Shown here: positions 18,322-26,421 of the stretch, piece by piece
Numbering within the stretch: the stretch's first letter is position 1
How the letters are laid out: each line of letters starts with the position of its first letter
Assembly: GCA_944392155.1 (NCBI GenBank)
Contig: CALXVR010000009.1
Span: 1 to 51,118 of the forward strand
Length of the DNA stretch: 51,118 nucleotides
Direction of reading: 5' to 3'
Origin: an uncultured Alphaproteobacteria bacterium
GTDB lineage: Bacteria; Pseudomonadota; Alphaproteobacteria; RF32; CAG-239
The notes under the pieces: model-generated
What the model was told of the DNA's origin: nothing
Seen by the model: the letters and a program-made list of their open reading frames with translations, nothing else
The model's database searches: none
Translations under genes and position numbers: made by a program

Positions 18322-18407
18322 GGTATGCGGGGCAATGGGGCTCCGCATTCCTTTTATGTCGGGAAAACCGGCAAATGGTAGGAAATCTCAATTCATGGGG
18401 AATTGAG
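18322..18407 (+). promoter_or_regulatory. Two stem-loops in the rpsO-pnp gap (candidate rpsO 3' end and pnp leader)
   Basis: GGTATGCGGGGC (18322-18333) pairs with 18340-18351 (one mismatch, one G-T) and is followed by only four T. CTCAATTC (18387-18394) pairs perfectly with GAATTGAG (18400-18407) 36 bp before the pnp start. In E. coli, PNPase autoregulates through an RNase III-cut hairpin in the same place; a similar role here is inference. Nothing else was seen in the 247-bp gap. Confidence 0.5.
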
Positions 18408-18443
18408 TGAGGATTGTAAGAGAATAGATGAAAGGAAGAATTT

Positions 18444-20570
18444 ATGATCGATTTTAAAGTGTGCCGCAAAGAAATGGAATGGGGCGGACGCAAGTTAGTT
18501 TTGGAAACGGGAAAAGTTGCCAGACAAGCCGAAGGAGCTGTTTTGGTTACTTATGGTGAAACAGAGGTTTTGGCAACAGTTTGCGCCGCAAAAGAGGTTA
18601 AGGCAGATCAGGATTTCTTCCCTTTGACCGTTAATTATCAGGAAAAATATTATGCAACGGGTAAGGTTCCCGGCGGCTTTATGAAGAGAGAAGGTAAGCC
18701 CTCTGAGCGCGAAGTTTTAATCTCTCGTTTGATTGACCGTCCGATACGCCCGCTGTTCCCGGATGCTTTCAAAAATGAAGTTCAGGTTATTTGTACGGTT
18801 TTGTCTCATGACCAACAAACAGATTCCGATATTCCGGCAATGATTGCCGCTTCGGCTGCGTTGACAATTTCGGGTATTCCGTTCTTGGGCCCGATTGGTG
18901 CGGCTAAGGTTGGTTATATTGACGGACAGTTTGTTTTGAACCCGACAATTGAGCAGATGCCGAACACAAACTTGGAGCTCTCTGTTGCCGGTACATCTGA
19001 AGGTGTTTTGATGGTTGAATCTGAGGCTAACGAGCTTTCAGAAGAGACAATGCTTAACGCGGTTATGTTTGGTTTTGAGAGCTTCCAGCCGGTTATTAAG
19101 ATGATTAAGGAACTCAAGGCTGAAGCCGGAAAACCCGATTGGGAAGCTCCTGCTTTTCCGCCGGAGTTTGATGCTTTGTATGCCCGCATTGAAAAAGAAT
19201 TTATCGGTAAGTATGAAGAGGCATTTAAGGTTACGGATAAGCTCAAGAGAGGCGAGCTGGTCGGACAAGCTTCGGAAGAAGTTAAAGCAACGATTGACCC
19301 CGAAAATGAGCTTGAAATGCGTTATGTCGGCGATGCTATTGAAAAATTGATGCATAAAGTTGTTCGTGAGAAAGTTTTGACTACGGGACACCGCATTGAT
19401 GGTCGTGATACCAAAACAGTCAGACCGATTCAGTGCGAAGTTGATGTTTTGCCTTGCGCGCATGGTTCTGCTTTGTTTACGCGCGGCGAAACTCAGGCAA
19501 TGGTTGTTACAACTTTGGGTACAGGTGATGATGCTCAGGTTGTTGACGGTTTGATGAACGAATATAAAGAAGACTTTATGTTGAACTACAACTTCCCGCC
19601 GTTCTCGGTTGGCGAATGTGGTAGAATCGGAAGCCCTGGTCGTCGCGAAATCGGACATGGTAAGCTCGCTTGGCGTGCTATTCATCCGATGATGCCGAAA
19701 AACAAGGATACTTTCCCTTATACTGTTCGTGTTGTTTCAGAGATTATGGAATCCAATGGTTCTTCTTCTATGGCAACGGTTTGCGGTACGACAATGTCTT
19801 TGATGGCCGCCGGTGTGCCGATGGAAAAGCCTGTTGCCGGTATTGCAATGGGCTTGATTAAGGAAGATGATGGTCGTGTGGCTGTCTTGACCGATATCTT
19901 GGGTGATGAAGACCACTTGGGCGATATGGACTTTAAGGTTGCCGGTACAAAAGACGGTGTAACTGCTTTGCAGATGGATATTAAAATTACATCTATTACC
20001 AAAGAGATTATGCAAACAGCTTTGGCTCAGGCTCATGAGGGTCGTATTCATATTTTGGGCGAAATGGCAAAAGCTATTGCTGAGCCTCGTCCGCATGTTT
20101 CTGACCGTGCGCCGCGCATTATTGCCATTAAGATTCCGGTTGATAAAATCCGCGAGGTTATCGGTTCCGGCGGTAAGGTTATTCGTGAAATTACCGAAAA
20201 GACCAATACCAAAATTGATATTGCCGATGATGGTGTTATCAAGATTGCCTCTGTTAAGAAAGAAGACGGCGAGGCTGCTTTGGATTGGATTATGGGTATT
20301 GTTGCCGAGCCGGAAGAAGGTAAGATTTACCATGGCGTGATTACCAAGATTATGGACTTTGGTGCCTTTGTTCGCTTCCTCGGAACAACCGAAGGTCTGG
20401 TTCATATTTCAGAAGTTAAGAACGAGCGTATTGCTTCTGTTTCTGACTTCTATAAAGAAGGTGATGCTATCTGGGTTAAGTGCTTGGGTACGGATAACCG
20501 CGGTAAGGTTAAACTTTCAGCAAAAAGGGTTAATCAGGAAACAGGTGAAGACTTGGAAAAGCACGAATAA
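18444..20570 (+). CDS. pnp: Polyribonucleotide nucleotidyltransferase (PNPase)
   Basis: PNPase degrades RNA 3' to 5' by phosphorolysis and is a degradosome component. The 708-residue protein holds two RNase PH domains ([35 protein letters not shown]; later [13 protein letters not shown] and [25 protein letters not shown]), a helical linker, a KH domain ([18 protein letters not shown], about 555-615) and an S1 domain ([27 protein letters not shown]). The last four codons and stop lie in the left arm of a long palindrome (20556-20681). Confidence 0.97.
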   Translation: MIDFKVCRKEMEWGGRKLVLETGKVARQAEGAVLVTYGETEVLATVCAAKEVKADQDFFPLTVNYQEKYYATGKVPGGFMKREGKPSEREVLISRLIDRPIRPLFPDAFKNEVQVICTVLSHDQQTDSDIPAMIAASAALTISGIPFLGPIGAAKVGYIDGQFVLNPTIEQMPNTNLELSVAGTSEGVLMVESEANELSEETMLNAVMFGFESFQPVIKMIKELKAEAGKPDWEAPAFPPEFDALYARIEKEFIGKYEEAFKVTDKLKRGELVGQASEEVKATIDPENELEMRYVGDAIEKLMHKVVREKVLTTGHRIDGRDTKTVRPIQCEVDVLPCAHGSALFTRGETQAMVVTTLGTGDDAQVVDGLMNEYKEDFMLNYNFPPFSVGECGRIGSPGRREIGHGKLAWRAIHPMMPKNKDTFPYTVRVVSEIMESNGSSSMATVCGTTMSLMAAGVPMEKPVAGIAMGLIKEDDGRVAVLTDILGDEDHLGDMDFKVAGTKDGVTALQMDIKITSITKEIMQTALAQAHEGRIHILGEMAKAIAEPRPHVSDRAPRIIAIKIPVDKIREVIGSGGKVIREITEKTNTKIDIADDGVIKIASVKKEDGEAALDWIMGIVAEPEEGKIYHGVITKIMDFGAFVRFLGTTEGLVHISEVKNERIASVSDFYKEGDAIWVKCLGTDNRGKVKLSAKRVNQETGEDLEKHE

Positions 20571-20681
20571 TTGGTGATTAATACAGATTTTGCGGGCTGC
20601 TGACATCCTCACGTACTTCTATGTACGTTCCGGTGTCAGCCCCCTGAAATCTTATTACTCCCCTAATTCTTCGTGCTTTTC
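20556..20681. repeat. Long imperfect palindrome with GTAC core over the pnp 3' end (element 1)
   Basis: The left arm (20556-20616) and right arm (20623-20681) match as inverted copies at roughly three quarters of aligned positions by eye. The outer ten bases (GAAAAGCACG) and inner six (ACGTAC/GTACGT) are exact, around the loop TTCTAT. The left arm contains the pnp C-terminal codons and stop. As RNA it would form one hairpin of about 60 bp. It shares the core CACGTACNTCTATGTACG with the element in truA. Confidence 0.85.
20569..20593 (+). repeat. 25-bp direct repeat, copy 1 (element 1)
   Basis: This copy starts in the pnp stop codon and is identical in all 25 bases to 20692-20716. The spacing is 123 bp, the same period as the direct repeat around the truA element. 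Confidence 0.9.
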
Positions 20682-20691
20682 TTTAAAGTGG

Positions 20692-20716
20692 AATTGGTGA
20701 TTAATACAGATTTTGC
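20692..20716 (+). repeat. 25-bp direct repeat, copy 2 (element 1)
   Basis: Identical to 20569-20593. It lies just outside the palindrome and leads into the pnp terminator, so it probably marks the original sequence downstream of pnp. Confidence 0.9.
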
Positions 20717-20727
20717 TGATTATGCAT

Positions 20728-20764
20728 AAAAAAGAGCTGGTTTTAAAAATCGGCTCTTTTTTGT
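20728..20764 (+). terminator. Terminator after pnp
   Basis: AAAAAAGAGC (20728-20737) pairs with GCTCTTTTTT (20753-20762). With element 1 and the promoter below, this accounts for the 313-bp gap between pnp and the next gene. Confidence 0.88.
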
Positions 20765-20775
20765 TTAAAATATGT

Positions 20776-20804
20776 TTGACAGAAGAGTGTTTTTTGTCTA
20801 TTGT
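20776..20804 (+). promoter_or_regulatory. Promoter of the 20884-21726 orphan genes
   Basis: TTGACA (20776-20781), 17 bases, TATTGT (20799-20804). The leader is about 70 nt and AT-rich. Confidence 0.7.
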
Positions 20805-20883
20805 AAAGGAAGTTTTGGTATTATTTAGAATAAGAATCTGAGTTAAACAACATATTTAAAAACTATTTAATTAATTTTTAATT

Positions 20884-21180
20884 ATGGAAAAAAATTATTT
20901 TATTTTGATTGCCATAGCAACAATAATTATTGCTTCCTGGCTTATCGGGAAAGCTTTTTTTAGAAAACCGATTAAAATACAGCGCGATGTCTTCAAGGTT
21001 CGCCTCTTGTATTTTGACAAAGATGCGTGGCTCTGCCACTTTGAAACAGGTACAGATGTTGGACGAGGATTTGTTTATCTTCCCGAAGAAGGACATTATG
21101 CTGGTGAAGAAGTGGAAGTTATGCTTGAGGGGAAAGAAGTGTTAGAGCTTTTTTCACCGGTAAAAAAAGAAGAGTATTAA
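20884..21180 (+). CDS. Small orphan membrane-anchored protein
   Basis: The 98-residue product has one N-terminal membrane segment (YFILIAIATIIIASWLIGKAF), then a soluble beta-type domain with acidic loops (YLPEEGHYAGEEVEVMLEGKEVLELF). No family recognised. There is no Shine-Dalgarno; the ATG is preceded by a run of A/T (TAATTTTTAATT). It shares a promoter with the next gene and belongs to a run of four orphan membrane proteins with similar design. Confidence 0.65.
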   Translation: MEKNYFILIAIATIIIASWLIGKAFFRKPIKIQRDVFKVRLLYFDKDAWLCHFETGTDVGRGFVYLPEEGHYAGEEVEVMLEGKEVLELFSPVKKEEY

Positions 21181-21198
21181 CCTTAAAAAAATAACAAT

Positions 21199-21726
21199 AT
21201 GGAAGCAATTACTTATGGTTTAGTGGCCGTTTCTTTTATCGTCTGTTTGGTATTAATGTTTTACTATGGCAGATGGGCGCTGTGTAAAAGAATTAAACCG
21301 GCGCATGTACGTCGGAATGTGCTTACTTTCGGGTGGGTACAGGCTGTTGTTCTGATCTCTGCAATGCTGATAAACGGCGTCGTTATGGATGTCAGAGGTA
21401 TTGTACCGGAATTTAATCCGAATGAGGTTCTTTTAATTGTCCTCATAACGGTGATGTTGTCGTTCTTCTTTGCACTGATGTGCAGAGAGACATTGCTTAA
21501 GAATTATCTGAGCGGTGTTAACATAGGCGACAAATGCCAGTTTATTGTCGCAACGGTCTTTGAGCAAAGGCTTGAAGGTTATGTTGTTGTTGGTAACAAT
21601 AACTGGTTGCCGGCTGAAGCGATAATCGCGCCGGATACCTTTGTAAACTATAAAGAAAACCAACAGTTAACAGCGGTTATCTGTTCGGCTCATCCCGACA
21701 ACAAGTTTATTGTTGTTGAGGTTTAG
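21199..21726 (+). CDS. Orphan membrane protein
   Basis: The 175-residue product has three predicted membrane segments (AITYGLVAVSFIVCLVLMFYY, WVQAVVLISAMLINGVVM, VLLIVLITVMLSFFFALM) and a soluble C-terminal domain of about 80 residues (VNIGDKCQFIVATVFEQRLEGYVVVGNNNWL). No family recognised. It starts 18 bp after its neighbour at an A-rich site (AAAAAAATAACAAT-ATG) without Shine-Dalgarno, and is closed by its own terminator. Confidence 0.65.
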   Translation: MEAITYGLVAVSFIVCLVLMFYYGRWALCKRIKPAHVRRNVLTFGWVQAVVLISAMLINGVVMDVRGIVPEFNPNEVLLIVLITVMLSFFFALMCRETLLKNYLSGVNIGDKCQFIVATVFEQRLEGYVVVGNNNWLPAEAIIAPDTFVNYKENQQLTAVICSAHPDNKFIVVEV

Positions 21727-21744
21727 CGATTAATAATCAGTTTG

Positions 21745-21777
21745 AAAGAGGTTGCTCGTGAGAGTAGCCTCTTTTTT
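21745..21777 (+). terminator. Terminator after the 21199 gene
   Basis: A 13-bp stem (21745-21757 with 21762-21774, two G-T pairs) with the tetraloop GTGA and a T-tract. Confidence 0.88.
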
Positions 21778-21782
21778 GTTTG

Positions 21783-21811
21783 TTGACACAAAAATCTATT
21801 TTGTCTATAGT
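21783..21811 (+). promoter_or_regulatory. Promoter of the 21831-22959 gene pair
   Basis: TTGACA (21783-21788), 17 bases, TATAGT (21806-21811). The longest open frame begins inside this promoter, so translation must start later. Confidence 0.75.
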
Positions 21812-21830
21812 TGATGCGTTTTGCAATATT

Positions 21831-22391
21831 ATGAATTTTCTAAATTTTCTTATTATGAATATATTTATTGATGATGCCCTTCTTTTTAGTTGTGGTTTGT
21901 TAGGTTTTTTGTATCTGTGCGGTGCTTTTTTTATTTATTCTAAACAAATTGTACCGGGGTATGTGGGAATGAGGCGTTTTCGTAAAATCAGGCGATGGCA
22001 TAAGTTTTTTAGTGCTCCGTTGCTCTGTTTGTTTACTGTTTATGCCTTTACTCCATGGTCATCGTTTGGCAATTTTGAAAAAATTGCAGCTTTAATTACC
22101 GTTTTCTTTGCTTTGGCTGGTTTTTTTATCCTTCGGTATGTCGTGGATAGAGCCTTGTTAAGCTTGGATGGGCAAAGAGTTGCTATAGAAATTGATTTTG
22201 CTGATGAAAAGGATGTTTTGTATCGGATTGTCTATAAGGGCAAAGATATGGAACATGTTAATTCTCCACGTTATTGTTGGGAAGGTTATGATTTGAAATC
22301 CGGAGATGTACTTTGGACTCGTGTAGAGGCCAGTGTTGTTGATGGAGATGTTTGTTTAAAATTAAAATTTTCTGGTCATGGATACAATTAA
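21831..22391 (+). CDS. Orphan membrane protein
   Basis: From the ATG at 21831 it has 186 residues; an ATG at 21855 (after TTCTTATT) is equally possible, while the TTG at 21780 lies in the -35 region. Membrane segments are ALLFSCGLLGFLYLCGAFFIY, FFSAPLLCLFTVYAFTP and KIAALITVFFALAGFFILRYV. A soluble C-terminal domain (IEIDFADEKDVLYRIVYKGKDMEHV ... YDLKSGDVLWTRVEASVV) follows. No family recognised. It overlaps the next gene by 14 bp, so the two are probably coupled. Confidence 0.6.
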   Translation: MNFLNFLIMNIFIDDALLFSCGLLGFLYLCGAFFIYSKQIVPGYVGMRRFRKIRRWHKFFSAPLLCLFTVYAFTPWSSFGNFEKIAALITVFFALAGFFILRYVVDRALLSLDGQRVAIEIDFADEKDVLYRIVYKGKDMEHVNSPRYCWEGYDLKSGDVLWTRVEASVVDGDVCLKLKFSGHGYN

Positions 22392-22959
22392 TTTAATTGA
22401 GAAATGGTTGTTTGTTTTTACAAACAAAGTTTTATTTCTTTATCTCGCTATTTGGTTGTGGCAAAGGCTTCGAACTTCGGTTATCTCCGTTGAAGGGGTG
22501 CGGCGACTTAATATTTTATATGATTTTACATATTATATTTTGTTGCCGGTGATGTCTGTGTTGGGTTTTTTCCAGTTAACAGAATGGGGCAATAGCGATA
22601 TGCTTGCTATTGCCGTGAACATGATGTTTGTTATGCTCTTGATGAATGCCATTGGAAACGTAGCAAAATGGTCTTATCTGAGGGTTAAAGGGGAATTGGT
22701 AGATTTGGTTGTTGTGGCTAAAAGCGACAAAGAAGCAACTTATATCCTTCAGACTCTTGACGGAAGTATCTTTTGGCAAGAAACAACCAAAGAAATTCCT
22801 TTGCTGAAGCTGTTTAATTCGGCAGAAGAAAATTGTTATTTGGTAAAAATCCGAGATGTCGTCTTAAAAGAAGAAAATCCGTTTGTGATTGAGTTCTTGA
22901 CGGAAGATGATGTTAAGGATGAGGTTGAAAGAATTAAAAAACAGAGAGGTTCGGAGTAA
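22378..22959 (+). CDS. Orphan membrane protein, partner of the preceding gene
   Basis: The 193-residue product has membrane segments near 12-30 and 50-95 (FTYYILLPVMSVLGFFQL; MLAIAVNMMFVMLLMNAIGNV). A soluble C-terminal domain (LVVVAKSDKEATYILQTLDGSIFWQE ... VIEFLTEDDVKDEVERIKKQR) ends in a charged tail. The design, membrane part followed by a small soluble domain, matches the other three genes of the cluster. The stop codon lies in the loop of its terminator. Confidence 0.6.
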   Translation: MDTINLIEKWLFVFTNKVLFLYLAIWLWQRLRTSVISVEGVRRLNILYDFTYYILLPVMSVLGFFQLTEWGNSDMLAIAVNMMFVMLLMNAIGNVAKWSYLRVKGELVDLVVVAKSDKEATYILQTLDGSIFWQETTKEIPLLKLFNSAEENCYLVKIRDVVLKEENPFVIEFLTEDDVKDEVERIKKQRGSE

Positions 22960-22974
22960 TCCGAACCCCTTTTT
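22948..22974 (+). terminator. Terminator overlapping the stop codon of the 22378 gene
   Basis: GGTTCGGA (22948-22955) pairs perfectly with TCCGAACC (22960-22967); the loop GTAA holds the TAA stop. CCTTTTT follows. Confidence 0.88.
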
Positions 22975-22988
22975 GTTTTAAAAAGTCC

Positions 22989-23017
22989 TTGAAATATGGA
23001 AAAGAAAGTTGTATGAG
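22989..23017 (+). promoter_or_regulatory. Promoter of rplY
   Basis: TTGAAA (22989-22994), 17 bases, TATGAG (23012-23017). Confidence 0.6.
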
Positions 23018-23028
23018 TCTTTTTGTCG

Positions 23029-23050
23029 GCGGGCACCCCTGGAGGCTCGC
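23029..23050 (+). promoter_or_regulatory. GC-rich hairpin in the rplY leader (candidate L25 autoregulatory site)
   Basis: GCGGGC (23029-23034) pairs with GCTCGC (23045-23050) around ACCCCTGGAG, about 35 bp before the rplY start. It is strikingly GC-rich for this AT-rich gap. A role as a 5S-rRNA mimic bound by L25 is inference. Confidence 0.45.
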
Positions 23051-23085
23051 GGCAATGTGATTAATTTTCAGTAAGGATTTTTAAT

Positions 23086-23376
23086 ATGACAAATATTACT
23101 TTTAATGCTGTTAAGCGTGAGAAAGCAGGTAAGGGGGCAGCTCGTGCATGTCGTCGTGAGGGTCGTATCCCTGCCGTTATTTATGGTGGAAATAAAGAGC
23201 CGGAACTCATCAGTTTGAACCCTGTTGAAGTTACAAAGGCTTTGGATACTTTCGGTTTCTATGATGCCGATATCGAAGTTGTTGTTGACGGCAAGTCTCA
23301 CAAGGTTATCTGTCAGGATGTGCAGTTCCATCCCGTTTCTGATGCGCCGCTGCATGTTGACTTCTTGAGAAAATAA
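23086..23376 (+). CDS. rplY: 50S ribosomal protein L25, short form
   Basis: The 96-residue product has the L25 5S-rRNA-binding fold: AVKREKAGKGAARACRREGRIPAVIYGG, and VICQDVQFHPVSDAPLHVDFLR at the end. It stops where the Ctc/TL5-type C-terminal domain would begin; most alphaproteobacterial L25 proteins are about 200 residues, so this resembles the short enteric form. GTAAGGA lies upstream. rplY-pth-ychF is the usual order. Confidence 0.93.
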   Translation: MTNITFNAVKREKAGKGAARACRREGRIPAVIYGGNKEPELISLNPVEVTKALDTFGFYDADIEVVVDGKSHKVICQDVQFHPVSDAPLHVDFLRK

Positions 23377-23402
23377 GTCTTATCTGTTTTTTGAAACAGT
23401 TG

Positions 23403-23444
23403 AGGGAGAAATTATCCGATTGTTTTTAAGGATGCTTTCTCCCT
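23403..23444 (+). terminator. Stem-loop between rplY and pth
   Basis: AGGGAGAAA (23403-23411) pairs with TTTCTCCCT (23436-23444), with an inner ATCC/GGAT pairing. TTAATTTT follows, so it is probably a partial terminator that reduces pth relative to rplY. Confidence 0.65.
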
Positions 23445-23471
23445 TTAATTTTATGTTAGGTTGAGGTTTTG

Positions 23472-24050
23472 ATGTTTTTGATTGTGGGTTTGGGTAATCC
23501 GGGGAATGAATATGCCGAAACAAGGCATAATGTCGGTTTTATGGCGGCGGATTGTTTGGCGGAAAAGTATAATTTCTCTCCTTTTAAGGCAAAGTTTGAC
23601 GGCTTGGTTGCCGAAGGTGTGATTGACGGGGAAAAAGTTTTGCTCCTGAAACCGCAAACTTTTATGAATCTTTCCGGAAACGCGGTGGTTAAAGCAACCT
23701 CTTTTTATAAAATATTGCCGCAAAATGTGATTGTTATTCATGATGATATGGACCTGCAACCGGGGCAGATTAAAGCTAAATGCGGCGGTGGTGCCGGCGG
23801 ACATAATGGTCTAAAAAGCATTGATGCACATATTGGTCCGAATTATAATCGTATTCGTATCGGCGTGGGACATCCCAACGGTCGCGGCGAAGAGGTTGTT
23901 AACCATGTGTTGTCTCGTTTTTCAAAGGCAGATAAAGAACTTTTATTGAAAGATTTGGACTTGGTCAGCGCAAATATCGGTATTTTGTTAGAGGGCGGGA
24001 TGGCTGCTTTTACAAACAAAATCGGAATGTTGATGAAAAAAGGCGGCTGA
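23472..24050 (+). CDS. pth: Peptidyl-tRNA hydrolase
   Basis: Pth frees tRNA from peptidyl-tRNA that has fallen off ribosomes. The 192-residue protein has FLIVGLGNPGNEYAETRHNVGF with catalytic His19, KPQTFMNLSGNAV, VIHDDMDLQPGQIKAKCGGGAGGHNGLKSI and RIRIGVGHP, all standard. The ATG at 23472 is preceded by GAGG at five bases; the TTG three bases upstream is rejected. Confidence 0.96.
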   Translation: MFLIVGLGNPGNEYAETRHNVGFMAADCLAEKYNFSPFKAKFDGLVAEGVIDGEKVLLLKPQTFMNLSGNAVVKATSFYKILPQNVIVIHDDMDLQPGQIKAKCGGGAGGHNGLKSIDAHIGPNYNRIRIGVGHPNGRGEEVVNHVLSRFSKADKELLLKDLDLVSANIGILLEGGMAAFTNKIGMLMKKGG

Positions 24051-24066
24051 TTAAAATTTTGTTTGC

Positions 24067-24095
24067 TTGTAATAAATGTTTGAGCCTTGTATGCT
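24067..24095 (+). promoter_or_regulatory. Promoter of the glycosyltransferase gene
   Basis: TTGTAA (24067-24072), 17 bases, TATGCT (24090-24095). Confidence 0.55.
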
Positions 24096-24123
24096 AGAGC
24101 ATATTTGATGAGGAGTTTTGCTT

Positions 24124-25098
24124 ATGCCACAGATTTCGGTTATTCTTCCGGTTTATAATATTAAAAAAGAATATTTGACCAAAGCCGTTGAAAGTGTTTT
24201 GGCACAGAGTTTTGCGGATTTTGAACTGTTGATTGTTGATGACGGCTCAAAAAAAGAAACGGCTGACGTTTGTGATGATTTGGCGGCAAAGGATAAGCGG
24301 GTTACGGTTTTTCATAATTTTAACCAAGGTCCCGGAAAGTCTCGCAACTTTGGTTTGACACAGGCTCAGGGCGAGTTCGTAATCTTTATGGACCATGATG
24401 ATTGGGTTGAAAAAGACTGGCTGAAAAAACTTCATCAATCTATTGTTAAAAACGAGTCTGATGCTGCTTTTTGTTATGCTGATGAATATGTTGAAGAGGA
24501 AGGCGCTTTTCATGAGTTGCCGGCTCCGCAGTTTGAGGCAGAAGCTTTTGATATGGATGATGCTATGCGCAACAAGATGGCAAATGTATTTTTTGCACCT
24601 TGGGCAAAGCTGGTAAGGATGGACGTTATTAAAAAACATAATCTGATGTTTGCTGAGGACGGAAACAGGTTTGATGATGTGTTGTTTCATATCTTTTTGA
24701 ACGAATATGCGACAAGAATTTCTTTTGTGAATGAAGTGTTGTATCATCATAGGCTTTTTGCAAACTCAATTACAGGCTCAAGCAGTAAGAATACGGATAT
24801 GTATTTTGATGTCTTTAAGACTATTGAAAGTGCTGCAGAAAAATGTGCGGCTGACGGATTGAGTCCTAAAAGAATCTTGGATAGAAATATGAACTTTTTT
24901 TGCAGTGCAAATGACATTATCATCTCTCGCAAAGAGTTTATCAAAAAAATGCGTTATTATATTAAAAAATTCGGGCTTAAAGATGTTTTGCGCAAGCAAA
25001 GGAATCGTAAAATCAGGCATTGGTTGTTTACTTTTGACCTCAAGAAAGGTGTGATACGGATTTTTGGCATATATTTGCTAAATAAGCCCAAAAAATAG
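24124..25098 (+). CDS. Glycosyltransferase family 2 protein
   Basis: The 324-residue protein has a GT-A fold: ISVILPVYNIKKEYLTKAVESVLAQSF, the nucleotide-binding DDGS (39-42), GKSRNFGLTQAQGEFVIFMDHDDW with the metal-binding DHDD (90-93), and GNRFDDVLFH in the acceptor part. The C-terminal 70 residues are basic, consistent with membrane association. It probably adds a sugar to a surface polysaccharide or LPS; donor and acceptor cannot be read. It interrupts the common pth-ychF pair. GAGGAG precedes the ATG at 24124. Confidence 0.9.
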   Translation: MPQISVILPVYNIKKEYLTKAVESVLAQSFADFELLIVDDGSKKETADVCDDLAAKDKRVTVFHNFNQGPGKSRNFGLTQAQGEFVIFMDHDDWVEKDWLKKLHQSIVKNESDAAFCYADEYVEEEGAFHELPAPQFEAEAFDMDDAMRNKMANVFFAPWAKLVRMDVIKKHNLMFAEDGNRFDDVLFHIFLNEYATRISFVNEVLYHHRLFANSITGSSSKNTDMYFDVFKTIESAAEKCAADGLSPKRILDRNMNFFCSANDIIISRKEFIKKMRYYIKKFGLKDVLRKQRNRKIRHWLFTFDLKKGVIRIFGIYLLNKPKK

Positions 25099-25109
25099 GT
25101 CTTTATGCC

Positions 25110-25138
25110 TTGCAACTGAAGAAGCTTTTGAGTATAAG
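25110..25138 (+). promoter_or_regulatory. Promoter of ychF
   Basis: TTGCAA (25110-25115), 17 bases, TATAAG (25133-25138). Confidence 0.7.
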
Positions 25139-25173
25139 AAGAACAATTTTAAGAATTTGGGAGTTTTTGAATT

Positions 25174-26286
25174 ATGGGATTTAATTGCGGTATTGTGGGT
25201 TTGCCGAATGTGGGAAAATCTACTTTGTTTAATGCTTTGACGCAGACGATTGCCGCTCAGGCTGCGAATTTTCCGTTTTGTACGATTGAGCCGAATACGG
25301 GACGTGTTGCCGTGCCAGATGAGCGTTTGGATAAGCTTGCCGATTTGGTTAAGCCTAAAACCGTTACGCCGACACAGCTTGAGTTTGTAGATATTGCCGG
25401 CTTGGTGAAAGGTGCTTCCAAGGGTGAGGGTTTAGGTAACCAGTTCTTGGCAAATATTCGCGAAGTGGATGCAATTATCCATGTGTTGCGCTGTTTTGAA
25501 GATGATAATATTACGCATGTGGAAGGTTCGGTCGACCCTATTCGGGATGCGGAGATTGTTGAAACAGAGTTGATGATTGCTGATTTGGATTCTTTGGAAA
25601 AACGTTTTGACCAGCTGGCCAAGAAAGCCAAAACCGGCGGGGACAAAGATGCCAAGCTTAAGGTTGAGGTGATGGAGCCGATTATTAAGGCTTTGCGCGA
25701 AGGGAAACCGGCACGTTCGGCTGCTCCTTCCAAAGAAAATAAGGATGCCTATAAAGAATATAAAATGTTGCAGTTGCTAACTTCTAAACCGGTGTTGTAT
25801 GTTTGCAATGTGGATGAAGATTCTGCTGCAAGCGGCAACGATTTTTCTAAAAAAGTTTTTGCCAAAGCTGAAGCTGAAGGCGCAAAGGCGGTTATTATCT
25901 CGGCTGCCATAGAATCGGAAGTTGCGCAGTTGGACAGCGAAGAAGAAAAGAAAGAGTTTTTGTCAGCTCTTGGTTTGAATGAAACCGGATTGTCCAAAAT
26001 TATTAAAGCCGGATACGAGTTGCTCGGCTTGCAGACATATTTTACTTGCGGACCGAAAGAGGTTCGTGCTTGGACTTTCCTGAAAGGTTCTAAAGCACCG
26101 CAATGCGCCGGTATTATTCACTCGGATTTTGAGCGTGGATTTATTCGTGCCGAGACAATCTCTTATAATGATTATATCACGCTTGGCGGCGAGCAAGCCT
26201 GCAAAGAAGCCGGGAAGGTTCGCTCAGAAGGCAAAGAATATGTTGTACAAGACGGCGATGTTATGTTGTTCTTGTTTAATGTATAA
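25174..26286 (+). CDS. ychF: Redox-regulated ATPase YchF (Obg-like)
   Basis: The 370-residue protein belongs to the Obg-related family, but YchF prefers ATP and binds ribosomes. G1 is GLPNVGKS (9-16), followed by [24 protein letters not shown] and the G3-type [17 protein letters not shown]. The G4 position reads NVDE instead of NKxD, as typical for the family. The C-terminal TGS domain includes [38 protein letters not shown]. The start is unambiguous. Confidence 0.97.
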   Translation: MGFNCGIVGLPNVGKSTLFNALTQTIAAQAANFPFCTIEPNTGRVAVPDERLDKLADLVKPKTVTPTQLEFVDIAGLVKGASKGEGLGNQFLANIREVDAIIHVLRCFEDDNITHVEGSVDPIRDAEIVETELMIADLDSLEKRFDQLAKKAKTGGDKDAKLKVEVMEPIIKALREGKPARSAAPSKENKDAYKEYKMLQLLTSKPVLYVCNVDEDSAASGNDFSKKVFAKAEAEGAKAVIISAAIESEVAQLDSEEEKKEFLSALGLNETGLSKIIKAGYELLGLQTYFTCGPKEVRAWTFLKGSKAPQCAGIIHSDFERGFIRAETISYNDYITLGGEQACKEAGKVRSEGKEYVVQDGDVMLFLFNV

Positions 26287-26310
26287 AAGAAAAACAGATA
26301 TTCAGTTTGA

Positions 26311-26337
26311 AAAAAGGGGCTGCGGCCTCTTTTTTTT
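26311..26337 (+). terminator. Terminator after ychF
   Basis: A 10-bp stem (26311-26320 with 26325-26334, one G-T) with loop TGCG and a long T-tract. The TTGACA of the next promoter starts in its tail. Confidence 0.85.
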
Positions 26338-26347
26338 GACAAAAAAG

Positions 26348-26376
26348 TTGACGTGATTAAAATATTGTGGTATTTC
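26348..26376 (+). promoter_or_regulatory. Promoter of the 26422 orphan
   Basis: TTGACG (26348-26353), 17 bases, TATTTC (26371-26376). An overlapping TTGACA at 26336-26341 with AAATAT 18 bases on is an alternative. Confidence 0.5.
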
Positions 26377-26421
26377 AAGGGCAAAATAAATATCTATTGT
26401 GGAATTTAAAAATTTTTTATT

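Noticed and set aside
20556..20716. Classical insertion sequence or MITE with target-site duplication at pnp
   Set aside because: The flanking direct repeats differ in length between loci (25 and 41 bp) and overlap the arms, and the outer arms match the host genes, unlike fixed terminal inverted repeats.
22948..23060. tRNA-like sequence near GGTTCGGA and the GC-rich leader
   Set aside because: No cloverleaf can be drawn; the first part is a terminator and the second a short leader hairpin.
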